Assembly (NCBI RefSeq): GCF_000214665.1
Contig: NC_015572.1
Span: forward strand, 3,100,001 to 3,164,000
Source of the DNA: Methylomonas methanica MC09
GTDB taxonomy: Bacteria; Pseudomonadota; Gammaproteobacteria; Methylococcales; Methylomonadaceae
Direction: 5' to 3'
Length of the DNA: 64,000 bases
Shown: positions 50,989 through 59,608 of the stretch, one piece after another
Layout: each line of letters starts with the position of its first letter
How positions within the stretch are numbered: position 1 is the stretch's first letter
Program-made: the position numbers and the translations under genes
The notes under the pieces: model-generated
Databases searched by the model: none
What the model was told of the DNA's origin: nothing
Seen by the model: only the letters and a program-made list of their open reading frames with translations

Positions 50989-51453
50989 GATTTTTCTGTT
51001 TAAAGAAAATAAAACAGTATTATACCGTGCAATGATTTGAATGCCGCCATTTCTAAAACAGCAATTATCGCCCGTTTATCGTTCATCCGCCGCGATGCTC
51101 TCGGCCGGAGCAAGCAAAATGGCCGAAGCCGACCTATCGCCCGATTATTAAAGATTGTGCAACCGTAGCAAATTGGCCGTCACACATCTGAAGCGAGTAT
51201 CCGCAGACATGGATGGCGCGCTTCGACCCATCCCGGCGCGCGCGTTGCTGCAATCCACACCGCAACACCAGTCTCGAATGAGTGTTTTAAATCCTGCGCG
51301 CCAACAGCCCAGCCCCTATCAGATAATCCTGTTAAAAGTTTGACCCATATCAATTTTCCAGCTAAAGAGCACAACAATTCACGCTATAAATTAGGAGAAA
51401 CCGGCGTTTTGGTATAAGTTGAAACCGAAATTGTTAGATACAGGAGAGGGGCC
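50989..51453. other. Intergenic region between ettA and the DUF5658 gene
   Basis: 465 bases between divergent genes, so it should hold both promoters. I see no convincing -35/-10 pair, no tRNA and no strong hairpin. The only clear element is the ribosome binding site ACAGGAGAGG just before 51454. Short open frames here have no protein-like character. Confidence 0.5.
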
Positions 51454-51912
51454 ATGAACAAGAACATACTCCGCCCATTCAAAACCGCTGGTCACGTTTT
51501 AGCTAATAGCGTCAATGACTTGGCGTTATCCTTGCGATGCGCTTGCTTATACAACCGCACTACCCGAACCGCTATCCGCGGCATCGACCCCGTACAGTTT
51601 AAATACTTTATCAATACGTCCTTGATTCTGCTGTTTGCCTTGCTGCATACAGCCGACGGCATAGTCACCTATTTTGGTCTTAAGTTTAACTATGCCACGG
51701 AAGTCAACCCGATACTGATCTTTTTTGCCGGCACCATGGGTTTGGGGCTGGCTATTTTTGCGCTTAAGCTACTGTGCGTTGAATTCATCGCCGTACTGTA
51801 CTTCGCCCGTCGTAATATCAACGGCGGCTGGGCCACGGTTTCCTTACTCAGCGCAGACGCATTTTACAGCTGGGTAGTCAGTAACAATATCCTGCTGGTA
51901 GTGGGCGCTTGA
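51454..51912 (+). CDS. DUF5658 family membrane protein
   Basis: 152 residues, three or four TM helices. It contains LLHTADGIVTYFGLKFNYATEVNPIL, the DUF5658 pattern of a TM helix ending in an A-x-E-x-NP turn, then LFFAGTMGLGLAIFALKLL. Function unknown. A strong ribosome binding site, GGAGAGGGG, precedes the ATG. Confidence 0.75.
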   Translation: MNKNILRPFKTAGHVLANSVNDLALSLRCACLYNRTTRTAIRGIDPVQFKYFINTSLILLFALLHTADGIVTYFGLKFNYATEVNPILIFFAGTMGLGLAIFALKLLCVEFIAVLYFARRNINGGWATVSLLSADAFYSWVVSNNILLVVGA

Positions 51913-51971
51913 CGGCGTAATTCGCGGCACCCCGACACGGCTGACCGATTAGATGCACAAAATCGGCTTAA

Positions 51972-52697
51972 ATGCCCGGAATAACCTCTCCTCCCCTACC
52001 CGCTCCAGACTTAATTGATATACATTGCCATCAATTAAGCGGCTCGGACCACCGGCAAATTCTTAGCCGCGATGTACACGAACTAGCCAGCCACCCTATT
52101 GCGGCCTTAGACCGAATCGAAGCCTTACTTACCAACAGGCGCTATTTGAGTCTGGGCATGCATCCCTGGTTCATCAAACATCAGACTATCGAAACCGCTT
52201 TCCTGAGGCTTAAATCCTGTACGCACCACCCCAAAATATTGGCTATCGGCGAATGCGGCTTGGACAAATGCATTGATACACCGATGAGCGTGCAGATTGA
52301 GGTCTTCAGTCGCCAGGTTCAATTGTCCGAGGAACTTGGCAAACCCCTCATCATCCATTGCGTGCGGGCCTTTGCCGAATTGCTGCAATTGAAAAAAAGT
52401 CTGGCTCCGACCCAACCATGGATTATGCACGGCTTTACCGGTAAACCGGCATTGGCCGCACAACTCATCCAACACGACTGTTATATCTCGTTCGGCAAGG
52501 CTTTGTTACAGACCGGTAGCCAAGCAACGCTGGCCTTACAGGCCATACCATTGGAGCAGCTGTTTCTGGAAACCGACGCAGCCGGCGTCTCAATTGATAC
52601 AATCTATGCGGCAGCGGCTAAAATACGCGGCATTGACCCGATAAACTTGCGCCGACAAATCCATAGTAATTTTATAAACGTGTTTTTCAATGACTGA
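51972..52697 (+). CDS. TatD family metal-dependent hydrolase
   Basis: 241 residues. The metal ligands are seen as LIDIHCHQ, GECGLDKC, IIHCVRAF, WIMHGFTGKP and FLETDAAG, the TatD series. Such enzymes are nucleases (3'-5' DNase/RNase or D-aminoacyl-DNA repair); the exact subfamily is unclear. It overlaps tcdA by 8 bases. Confidence 0.85.
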   Translation: MPGITSPPLPAPDLIDIHCHQLSGSDHRQILSRDVHELASHPIAALDRIEALLTNRRYLSLGMHPWFIKHQTIETAFLRLKSCTHHPKILAIGECGLDKCIDTPMSVQIEVFSRQVQLSEELGKPLIIHCVRAFAELLQLKKSLAPTQPWIMHGFTGKPALAAQLIQHDCYISFGKALLQTGSQATLALQAIPLEQLFLETDAAGVSIDTIYAAAAKIRGIDPINLRRQIHSNFINVFFND

Positions 52698-53448
52698 CTT
52701 AAGCTGGCTTTCCCGCACCGAACTCCTGATAGGCGACACTAAACTCGAACGACTGCAAAATTCTCATGTGTTGGTGGTCGGCATGGGCGGGGTGGGATCG
52801 TTTGCGGCCGAATTCATTTGCCGAGCCGGTGTCGGCCAGATGACTATCGTCGACGGCGATGTGGTGGAAACCAGTAACCGCAACCGCCAATTACCGGCTT
52901 TAGCCACCACGATCGGACAGTCCAAAGCCGACGTGATGGGCGAACGTTTGTTGGCTATTAATCCGAATTTGAAGTTGACCATCAAACACGAATTCATCAC
53001 GCCGGATACCGCCGCAGAATTACTCGATACCCATTACGACTACGTGGTCGACGCCATCGACAGCCTGACGCCGAAAATCCACCTGATCCGCGCAGCCAAT
53101 GCCCGAAAGATGAAAATCATCAGCTCAATGGGGGCTGGCGGCAAGTTGGATCCGACTCATTTGAAAGTGGTGGATATTTCCAAAACCTATAACTGCCCTT
53201 TCGCTCAGTTCATTCGCATTCGGCTGCGGAAACACGGCATCAGCCGGGGGGTCAAGGTGGTGTTTTCACCCGAAGTGGTCAACAAGGATTCTTTAATGTT
53301 TACCGACGGCAGCAATTATAAAAAATCCGCCTACGGCACCATTTCCTATTTGCCGGCGGCTTTCGGCGGCGTATGCGCCTCGGTGGTAATACGCAATTTA
53401 ATTCACGAAGCCGCCCACGCGGAACCCAAACCCCACAAGCATGACTGA
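52690..53448 (+). CDS. tcdA: tRNA threonylcarbamoyladenosine dehydratase
   Basis: 252 residues, E1/ThiF-like. GMGGVGSFAAEFICRAGVG is the nucleotide-binding loop, VETSNRNRQLPAL the Arg finger region, and DYVVDAIDSLTPKIHLI follows. It cyclises t6A37 to ct6A in tRNAs. Tight overlap with the TatD gene upstream and the next gene downstream (8 bases each) indicates one operon. Confidence 0.93.
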   Translation: MTDLSWLSRTELLIGDTKLERLQNSHVLVVGMGGVGSFAAEFICRAGVGQMTIVDGDVVETSNRNRQLPALATTIGQSKADVMGERLLAINPNLKLTIKHEFITPDTAAELLDTHYDYVVDAIDSLTPKIHLIRAANARKMKIISSMGAGGKLDPTHLKVVDISKTYNCPFAQFIRIRLRKHGISRGVKVVFSPEVVNKDSLMFTDGSNYKKSAYGTISYLPAAFGGVCASVVIRNLIHEAAHAEPKPHKHD

Positions 53449-53875
53449 CGTTAAACCCGAACAAACCAGTATGAGCCTGTTGGCAAGCGGCAAAAGCAGT
53501 CGCTTGTTGGAAATGCGCAAGAAAAGTCGGCAGGCGTCGGCGGATAATTTGAGCGCTGAAAACGGCATTGGGCGCCCAGCAACCCAGTCGGCTCGCAACG
53601 ACGTAAATCCGCAGCTGCTATTGGCACAACAATTGATCGACCGGCGTTTAGCGGACATTCTGGCCGGTTTCCCGGCGGGCAGGCAACGTAGCCTGTTTAA
53701 AATCCGCTACGGAATCGACCCCGAAAAGCTCAAGCAACAGCCTATCGACCATATAGCCAAACTACTGAATATCAGCCATCCGCTATTTATAAACCCACGC
53801 GGCGATACGAAGAAGGTTTTGGAGCTGACTTACACTGGTCAACAAGCTTCAATCCCCCCTTTCGCAAAACGGTAA
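53441..53875 (+). CDS. Hypothetical protein
   Basis: 144 residues, not recognised. The N-terminal third is Ser/Lys-rich and probably disordered. The middle (PQLLLAQQLIDRRLADILAGFPAGRQRSLFKIRYG) is helical and protein-like. It overlaps tcdA by 8 bases. The end may not be natural: another frame stays open from at least 53731 through this stop to 54045. Confidence 0.5.
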   Translation: MTDVKPEQTSMSLLASGKSSRLLEMRKKSRQASADNLSAENGIGRPATQSARNDVNPQLLLAQQLIDRRLADILAGFPAGRQRSLFKIRYGIDPEKLKQQPIDHIAKLLNISHPLFINPRGDTKKVLELTYTGQQASIPPFAKR

Positions 53876-54050
53876 ACCTCGTGCTGCTCCAACCCAACCA
53901 TGATTTACACTCTGCCGTATTGGCCCGCATAAACGGTTGGGCCGTGTCCAAGCGGCGCGTATGGGATGAATTTACCCAATTATTTCAACAACAGGGTTTT
54001 GCAGGCATTAATTGCCATGGTATTACCACCCAAAAACCAGCCTGAATATC

Positions 54051-54872
54051 ATGCCCCAAAAACCGACCGCCAATCCGCTGTCCCAATTTATAGAAGCCGA
54101 CTTACGCCTGGGTGGCATGTTGGATAGCCGCATGATCGGTTTATTGAGAGCCATAGACCAAAGCGGTTCCATCAATCAAGCGGCAAAACAGGTGGGCTTG
54201 AGCTACAAAGGCGCCTGGCAAATTATCGAGCGGGCCAATAACGGCGCTCCGAAAATGCTGATCAACACCATGACCGGTGGTAGTAAGGGCGGCGGCACCC
54301 GCCTGACCGAAACCGGCCGGGCTTTTTTGGATTTATTCGACCGACTGCAACGTCAACACGAACAATTTATCGCCCAACTCAATCAACACTTATTGGACGA
54401 TCCCAATATCATTTTGCTGTTACAGCGTTTGGTGGTTAAAACCAGCGCGCGCAATCAATTGTTCGGCTGTATCGTTGATATTCAGATGGGGGCCGTCAGC
54501 GCGGAGGTGCTGGTTAAATTAAAAGATGGCGAGCGGATTGTTGTCACCACGACGCTGACTTCGATTAGCGAACTGGACCTGCGTGTCGGAGCGGACGCCC
54601 TGTTGCTAATCAATAATTCAGACATTACCTTGACCCCGGACGCGGACCATGGCGCTTTTTTGGTCAACAACCGTTTGCCTTGCCGAGTGCTTCGAGTTCA
54701 GCAAGACGAGGTTAATGCGGAAGTGATGGTGTTGCTAGCGGGAGGCGAAACCCTTGCCGTTCTGAGTAGCCCCCAAAGCATTAACGATATGGGTATAGCA
54801 GTAGACCAACGGTTATGGATTATATTTAACAGCAATGCGCCTATTTTAGGCGTTAAGAACCAACCGGCATGA
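54051..54872 (+). CDS. modE: Molybdenum-dependent transcriptional regulator ModE
   Basis: 273 residues from the ATG at 54051. N-terminal winged helix (IGLLRAIDQSGSINQAAKQV, SYKGAWQIIERANN, TMTGGSKGGGTRLTETG) as in ModE, followed by two TOBE/MOP molybdate-binding repeats, each beginning about SARNQLFGCIVDI and NNRLPCRVLRV. It represses molybdate transport when molybdate is bound. No mod transport genes are nearby. Confidence 0.92.
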   Translation: MPQKPTANPLSQFIEADLRLGGMLDSRMIGLLRAIDQSGSINQAAKQVGLSYKGAWQIIERANNGAPKMLINTMTGGSKGGGTRLTETGRAFLDLFDRLQRQHEQFIAQLNQHLLDDPNIILLLQRLVVKTSARNQLFGCIVDIQMGAVSAEVLVKLKDGERIVVTTTLTSISELDLRVGADALLLINNSDITLTPDADHGAFLVNNRLPCRVLRVQQDEVNAEVMVLLAGGETLAVLSSPQSINDMGIAVDQRLWIIFNSNAPILGVKNQPA

Positions 54873-54910
54873 TCTAGGCCAAATATTCCCAATTGATTGA
54901 TTCTTTAAAT

Positions 54911-55405
54911 ATGCACCTACCGGCCTATCTAATCGGTGCTGTCGCTGTCCTGATCGAATGGCGATCCTATAATTTACCAAACCCTCACGAGTTTCGCCGC
55001 TGGTCGGCATTGGCTGCCTTATTGTGGGCGCTGCAATACCTTCTGTTAGGGGCCTGGACCGCCGGATTAAGCATGGCTGTTACCGCATTGAGAACTTCGT
55101 TATCCGGACAGCGCTCTCGAAAGCTCGTCAAACACGCTTCAGTCGTCGGATTCGTCGTGATTTTCGCCGGCTTGACCCATTTGTCTTGGCAAGGTTACAT
55201 TTCGTTACTACCGGCCTTCGCCGTCACCAACACCACGTTAGCCCTATATTACTTTGACAATCGTAATATGCGCATTGCTCTATTGGCCTCCAGTCTGGCC
55301 TGGATAATAAATGATGTATATTGGCAGGCTTGGCCCGCGTTGGTTGCCGAAAGTGTGGCGATTGGCATCAATATTCGCACTATTCGCAAACTATTAATCG
55401 AGTAG
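54911..55405 (+). CDS. YgjV family inner membrane protein
   Basis: 164 residues from the ATG at 54911 (a TTG at 54893 would add 6). Five or six TM helices. WSALAALLWALQYLLLGAWTAG and ALRTSLSG match the Imp-YgjV pattern. Function unknown. Confidence 0.75.
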   Translation: MHLPAYLIGAVAVLIEWRSYNLPNPHEFRRWSALAALLWALQYLLLGAWTAGLSMAVTALRTSLSGQRSRKLVKHASVVGFVVIFAGLTHLSWQGYISLLPAFAVTNTTLALYYFDNRNMRIALLASSLAWIINDVYWQAWPALVAESVAIGINIRTIRKLLIE

Positions 55406-55495
55406 CTTTTAACAACGGGTTGTAAATTTATCCAGTCAATATTGCCGCTATTTAGATATTAACAATCAGTATTTTCTGTAATTCGCATAATAAAA

Positions 55496-55523
55496 TTGAC
55501 AACAGCTTTAATCGGCTTAGAAT
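55496..55523 (+). promoter_or_regulatory. Promoter of the cold shock gene
   Basis: TTGACA (55496-55501), 16-base spacer, TAGAAT (55518-55523). It leaves an untranslated leader of about 150 bases before the ATG at 55678, in line with the long structured leaders of cold shock mRNAs. The whole gap 55406-55677 contains nothing else that I recognise. Confidence 0.65.
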
Positions 55524-55677
55524 AGGCGCCAGCTAGAAATTAAGTGTTACCAGTGTTTACCGATTCGATGTCTCCTCTGTAGTTATTCGTCCTGTTTTTC
55601 ATTTCGTAATTTCCACATTTACCAGCTATATCCGCCTTTTCACAAGGCTCAATTACAATTTTTATAGGACTCTTTTC

Positions 55678-55896
55678 ATGTCTACTACAATGACAACCGG
55701 TATCGTTAAATGGTTTAACGCAGACAAAGGCTTTGGCTTCATCGAACAAAAACAAGGTCCGGATGTATTCGTACATTTCAGAAACATTTTGTCTACCAGC
55801 AACAACTACAAAACGCTGGACGAAGGCCAACACGTACAATTTAAATTGGGCCGCGGCCCTAAAGGTCCGCAAGCCGAAGAAGTGACCATTATCTAA
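55678..55896 (+). CDS. Cold shock protein (CspA family)
   Basis: 72 residues, one OB-fold domain. RNP1 GFGFIEQ and RNP2 VFVHFRNI nucleic-acid-binding motifs are intact, beginning [16 protein letters not shown]. It is an RNA chaperone. It has its own promoter and terminator, so is monocistronic. Confidence 0.96.
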   Translation: MSTTMTTGIVKWFNADKGFGFIEQKQGPDVFVHFRNILSTSNNYKTLDEGQHVQFKLGRGPKGPQAEEVTII

Positions 55897-55911
55897 TTTC
55901 GCCAAAATGTT

Positions 55912-55950
55912 AACCGCAACCCCAATATTATGGGGTTGCGGTTATTTTTT
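55912..55950 (+). terminator. Rho-independent terminator of the cold shock gene
   Basis: A perfect 12-base stem, aaccgcaacccc / ggggttgcggtt (55912-55923 and 55932-55943), with an 8-base loop, followed by ATTTTTT. Confidence 0.93.
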
Positions 55951-56194
55951 GTCTGCAGCCCCCCAATCTTTTCATCTCTCCAACATCATCGCCCGCTCCC
56001 CCTAAGAATACACTCTAGCCACACCTCAAGCTCCCGACCCAAAAATCAACATCCCGCCCATCCAGACCCGAAAGTGAAGCGGCGCTTACATCCGCAAGGC
56101 CCTGACATCGGATCGCTTTAAGATTCGGTTTTGAATATCAAGCCATTCGGCGTAGAGTATTCCCGGTACTAACCACCCATAAAACCTTTTTATT

Positions 56195-56557
56195 ATGCTT
56201 AAACATATTCATCTTTTATTTGTTGCCCTGGTTACCTTCGGTTTTTTAGGCAGGGTTGCTCTAGCTCAATACCGTCCGGAGATGCTGCAACAGAAATGGA
56301 TCAAGCTATCACCGCACATTTTAGCGGGCTTATTACTGCTCACCGGCATCGGCTTGGTTTTTCAAGGCAACTGGTTGGCCAATAGTTATGGCTGGATAGT
56401 GGCAAAGCTGATCTTGATGTTCGTTTTCATCGGCCTGGGCTTGATGACAATGCGCGAACAAGGCCAAAAACGCTGGATAGCCTTTGGCGCTGCATTATTT
56501 TGCCTGTTTTATATCGTAAAAGTAGCATTCACCAAACAAGCGTTTTTCTTTCTGTAA
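56195..56557 (+). CDS. SirB2 family membrane protein
   Basis: 120 residues with four hydrophobic helices. KHIHLLFVALVTFGFLGR at the start and LSPHILAGLLLLTGIGL fit the SirB2 family, whose function is poorly known. There is no clear operon partner. Confidence 0.8.
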   Translation: MLKHIHLLFVALVTFGFLGRVALAQYRPEMLQQKWIKLSPHILAGLLLLTGIGLVFQGNWLANSYGWIVAKLILMFVFIGLGLMTMREQGQKRWIAFGAALFCLFYIVKVAFTKQAFFFL

Positions 56558-56971
56558 ACGTATTTCATCTGAACAATGCAACCCTTTCTCCTATGGTTGC
56601 TGATCAATAGATAAGGGCAGTCGGTATCTTCGAATATCGGATGCCCGTTAATTCAACGAAAAAACAGCAAGCCCTTCAGCGCCCAATGCGTGTTGCCATC
56701 CTAGTGCTTGGGAGCACTTTAAGTTGGATTTAATATCCACTTTTCAAAATGGCAGCTGATAAGCAAGTAACTGTCATTTATGGCAATTCATGACGAAAAT
56801 GGCAGCTAAATTTTTAGCTATTTAGCTGCCGATTGCCTTTGCAGGCTTAATATACAGCCGCGCATCAACAACCAGACATGAATGGCACCCGCTTTGCTTA
56901 GCAAGCTCTATCTGATAACAGTCTACCCAGACTTTATTTTTGGACTAAATCCGATATATTAAGGCGAACGC
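56558..56971. other. Intergenic region with hairpins
   Basis: 414 bases without a gene that I can support. It contains a small hairpin AGTGCT-tggg-AGCACT (56703-56718), two copies of AAAATGGCAGCT (56746 and 56796) and a perfect 11-base stem at 56801-56830. It may hold the promoter of the J-domain gene or a small RNA. Confidence 0.5.
56801..56830. repeat. Perfect inverted repeat / hairpin
   Basis: GGCAGCTAAAT pairs exactly with ATTTAGCTGCC across an 8-base loop, ttttagct. It lacks a following T run on either strand, so it is not a standard terminator. Confidence 0.7.
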
Positions 56972-57265
56972 ATGCTGGAACATCAAACTTACTACGACAT
57001 TTTAAAAGTAACACGAGACGCCCCCACCGAGGTTATCCATGCTGCATTCAAGGCTCTAATGCAGTTAAATCATCCCGATAATTTCAAAGACAGGGAAGAT
57101 GAATGCATCGCTATTGCCATGCAACTTCGGGAAGCGTGCGACGTGTTGATTACGCCCGACACCAGAGCCCAATATGACAAATGGCTCGAAAAAGAAAATC
57201 AAGTAGTAAACGGCGATTGCGACGTTCAGTTACCCGTAAACGCCAAAGGCAGAATGGCGGCTTGA
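56972..57265 (+). CDS. J-domain protein
   Basis: 97 residues. TYYDILKVTRDAPTEVIHAAF begins a DnaJ domain and the HPD tripeptide is at residues 34-36 (LNHPDNF). Nothing follows the J domain except a short tail, so it is a minimal DnaK co-chaperone. It is probably transcribed alone. Confidence 0.85.
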   Translation: MLEHQTYYDILKVTRDAPTEVIHAAFKALMQLNHPDNFKDREDECIAIAMQLREACDVLITPDTRAQYDKWLEKENQVVNGDCDVQLPVNAKGRMAA

Positions 57266-57401
57266 AAGTAAATATCGTATGCCGGCCACGCAACCGTTTC
57301 AAAGTTAGACTTAGAATTACTCTATAGCGATTTCGCAGAGCGCAAAACCAAAATGCCGCCGTATTTGCACATTTTTATCAAACACGGCGGTAAGGCCAAC
57401 T

Positions 57402-57620
57402 CTATACCCGCAACAACGCCTTGGCGAGTTTCTCCGATAACTGGTCTTCGGTGAATTGCGGTTCGTTAGGCGGATACAATTCCACTTCATCAATTTCAAA
57501 ACCAAATTCCTTGCCGAGGGCGAGCATCTCTTTAATTTTCAGGCAAGCTTTTAGCTTTTCTTTCAGCTCCGAGTCGATTTTGGCTTTTTCGGAAAACTCT
57601 TTTATTACTTTGATTGACAT
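57402..57620 (-). CDS. Nif11-like domain small protein
   Basis: 72 residues. MSIKVIKEFSEKAKIDSELK, then ALGKEFGFEIDEVEL is the Nif11/NHLP leader-like helical pattern. In other bacteria this domain serves as a leader of ribosomal peptide precursors or occurs near nif genes. Here the protein ends QLSEKLAKALLRV with no Gly-Gly cleavage site and no Cys- or Thr-rich core. The surrounding gaps 57266-57401 and 57621-57903 hold nothing recognisable. Confidence 0.7.
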   Translation of the reverse strand: MSIKVIKEFSEKAKIDSELKEKLKACLKIKEMLALGKEFGFEIDEVELYPPNEPQFTEDQLSEKLAKALLRV

Positions 57621-57903
57621 TGATAGCTCCGTGATAAGTCAGGAAAATTTAATGGAAAAATCCACTATCTCTATAGCAAAATCGTTACCAAATTAATTTT
57701 ATGTATTTTTATTATTAAATTTCAAATACTTAAATCACAAACAAATCGATTTAGAGAAATTATTACCAGACAATCACCATGGTTTTGTAGCAAACCGCAC
57801 AATTAGAATTGTAAGCAATTGCCTATACACCGTACCCCGTTTACCTCCCGTTAACAGCCTGAGTCCGCGCACGGGATTTATCACCAAAAAGCGTTCCTAA
57901 TCG

Positions 57904-59604
57904 TTAAATTTCCGCCAATTCCAAGCCTCGAAATACCGAACAGCGCTTAAACACATCCAAATCCGGCTCCAGCTGTTTTTGTTGGCAAAATTTGGCGACC
58001 AGCTTGGTTAAGCCTTTAATGTCCCGTCCAGAAGCGCCGGGAAATACGCTGGCCAACTCGTCGATCAGCGTCTCGGCAACCGGCAATGAAAATTGCTGCG
58101 TCATCACTCGCCAGATTTTGCAGCGGTCGGCATGATCCGGCGAGTGGTAGCGAATCATGGCAATACAACGGGAAATAATGGCTTCGTCGATATCGTCCAC
58201 CCGGTTGGTGGTCATGAACAACAAGCCATTGAAATACTCCAGTACTCTTAGAAACACCCCAACCACGGCATTAGACGCCAGGTTGTCCGCGCGCTTTTTG
58301 ATATACACATCGGCTTCGTCTATCAACATTACCGCGCCCCAACGCTGGGCTCGAATCAATGTGTCCTTCAGAGTCTTCTCCATTTCGGCTACATTTAGCC
58401 CCAGCTGACCGGAGTGCACCCGGTACAGCGGCCGCTTGATGATTTCCGAATACACCTCGGCGGTCAACGTTTTACCCACACCGGCCGGGCCGGCACATAA
58501 CACCGTGGTACCGCCGGACTTACCCGCCACGATATCGTCAGTCAACATATCCATTTCAGCGGTCAAAATATCGATAAGATCGGTTTGTTCCGGCGGCAAA
58601 ATCAATTTCTGTTTCAATTCCGGCTGGTAGACATAGGGCTGCATATCGTCGACATGCACCCAAACGTGGTGATGCAATTCCAGATGAAAGGTCAGGATAT
58701 AACCGTGCATCGGCAGCTCGGTGAACAAACCGGCCGGCACTTCCTCTTTATATGCCTCCATCGCCGCTTCGGTCTTGCTGTCGTAGCGCATGCTTTTACC
58801 GGCCTTGCGCAGATAGGTGCCCAAAATATCGCCGGAAGCATCCAGGCTCAAAGCCCGTTCGCTAAGAATATTTTCGTCGTTAACCAAACGGCAGGCACCG
58901 CCGCCAGACGACAACACCACGGTATTCTTGCGGGTCCAATCGCTGCTGCGATGACTGGCGGTCGGATCGTCGGCGTAGATGCCGGTGCCCCATCCGGAAA
59001 ACTGTTCTCCGTACCGGGCCCGCCAGTCGAAATAGCGGCCTGCGGCTTCGTCGTAACCGGCTATCAAATCGGCGGTTTCCTTTAAATAACATTTTCCGGC
59101 AAATATCTCCGGAATGGTCTTATCCGCCAAATCCTTGCTGCGTATGATCAAAGTTTCGTTGGCGATCTTGCCCTTACTGTTGGCTTTTAATTCGATCAAA
59201 ATGCGCCCGGCTTCCTCCTCGCCCGGCGGCGTGTAATCCAGGCGCGTAATCAGATACGCCAAGGTTCTGCCGGAGGGTTCGACGTGAAACAACCAGCCGC
59301 GGATTGCGCCGTCCAGCAAATAACGTGCAATGGCGGGTAATAGCATCTCCAGTTGTTCGGCATTGTAGCGTTGGCTGTGCGCACTCATAGCCTGTTGCAG
59401 CGCGTTCAATAAAGCAGCCTGTTGCTGTAACGCCTCGCCGGCTTGCGAATAAATCCCGGCCAGACTGGCGAGTTCAACCTCGCTGAGTTGGTCGTAACTG
59501 ACTTGGGCTTTATTGCCGAGCCGCAATTGATCGCTCAACGTGTGCAAGCGCGGGTGCTCGGTCAACAACGGTTCCAGATAACGTTTTTCAATCTGTAATT
59601 TCAT
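57904..59604 (-). CDS. AAA family ATPase
   Basis: 566 residues. The C-terminal third is an AAA+ module: Walker A GPAGVGKTLTAE near residue 370, Walker B VMLIDEADVY near 423, sensor 1 FMTTNRVDDID, an Arg-finger-like ISRCIAMIRY and sensor 2 GASGRDIKGL. The N-terminal 300 residues form an unrecognised domain, with a GWLFHVEPSGRTLAYLI-type segment. It starts 4 bases after the CCG iron-sulfur gene, so the two are co-expressed. A chaperone or remodelling role is likely; the target is unknown. Confidence 0.8.
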   Translation of the reverse strand: MKLQIEKRYLEPLLTEHPRLHTLSDQLRLGNKAQVSYDQLSEVELASLAGIYSQAGEALQQQAALLNALQQAMSAHSQRYNAEQLEMLLPAIARYLLDGAIRGWLFHVEPSGRTLAYLITRLDYTPPGEEEAGRILIELKANSKGKIANETLIIRSKDLADKTIPEIFAGKCYLKETADLIAGYDEAAGRYFDWRARYGEQFSGWGTGIYADDPTASHRSSDWTRKNTVVLSSGGGACRLVNDENILSERALSLDASGDILGTYLRKAGKSMRYDSKTEAAMEAYKEEVPAGLFTELPMHGYILTFHLELHHHVWVHVDDMQPYVYQPELKQKLILPPEQTDLIDILTAEMDMLTDDIVAGKSGGTTVLCAGPAGVGKTLTAEVYSEIIKRPLYRVHSGQLGLNVAEMEKTLKDTLIRAQRWGAVMLIDEADVYIKKRADNLASNAVVGVFLRVLEYFNGLLFMTTNRVDDIDEAIISRCIAMIRYHSPDHADRCKIWRVMTQQFSLPVAETLIDELASVFPGASGRDIKGLTKLVAKFCQQKQLEPDLDVFKRCSVFRGLELAEI

Positions 59605-59608
59605 CGCA

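Noticed and set aside
50989..51453. Small genes in the ettA to DUF5658 gap
   Set aside because: The open frames are short and overlap on opposite strands, with no ribosome binding site or protein-like composition.
55930..56121. Open frame of 63 codons after the cold shock gene
   Set aside because: It begins inside the terminator hairpin, has low-complexity Pro/His/Ser content and no ribosome binding site; it is a chance frame.
57402..57620. RiPP precursor peptide
   Set aside because: There is a Nif11-like domain, but no Gly-Gly site, no core region and no modification enzymes nearby.
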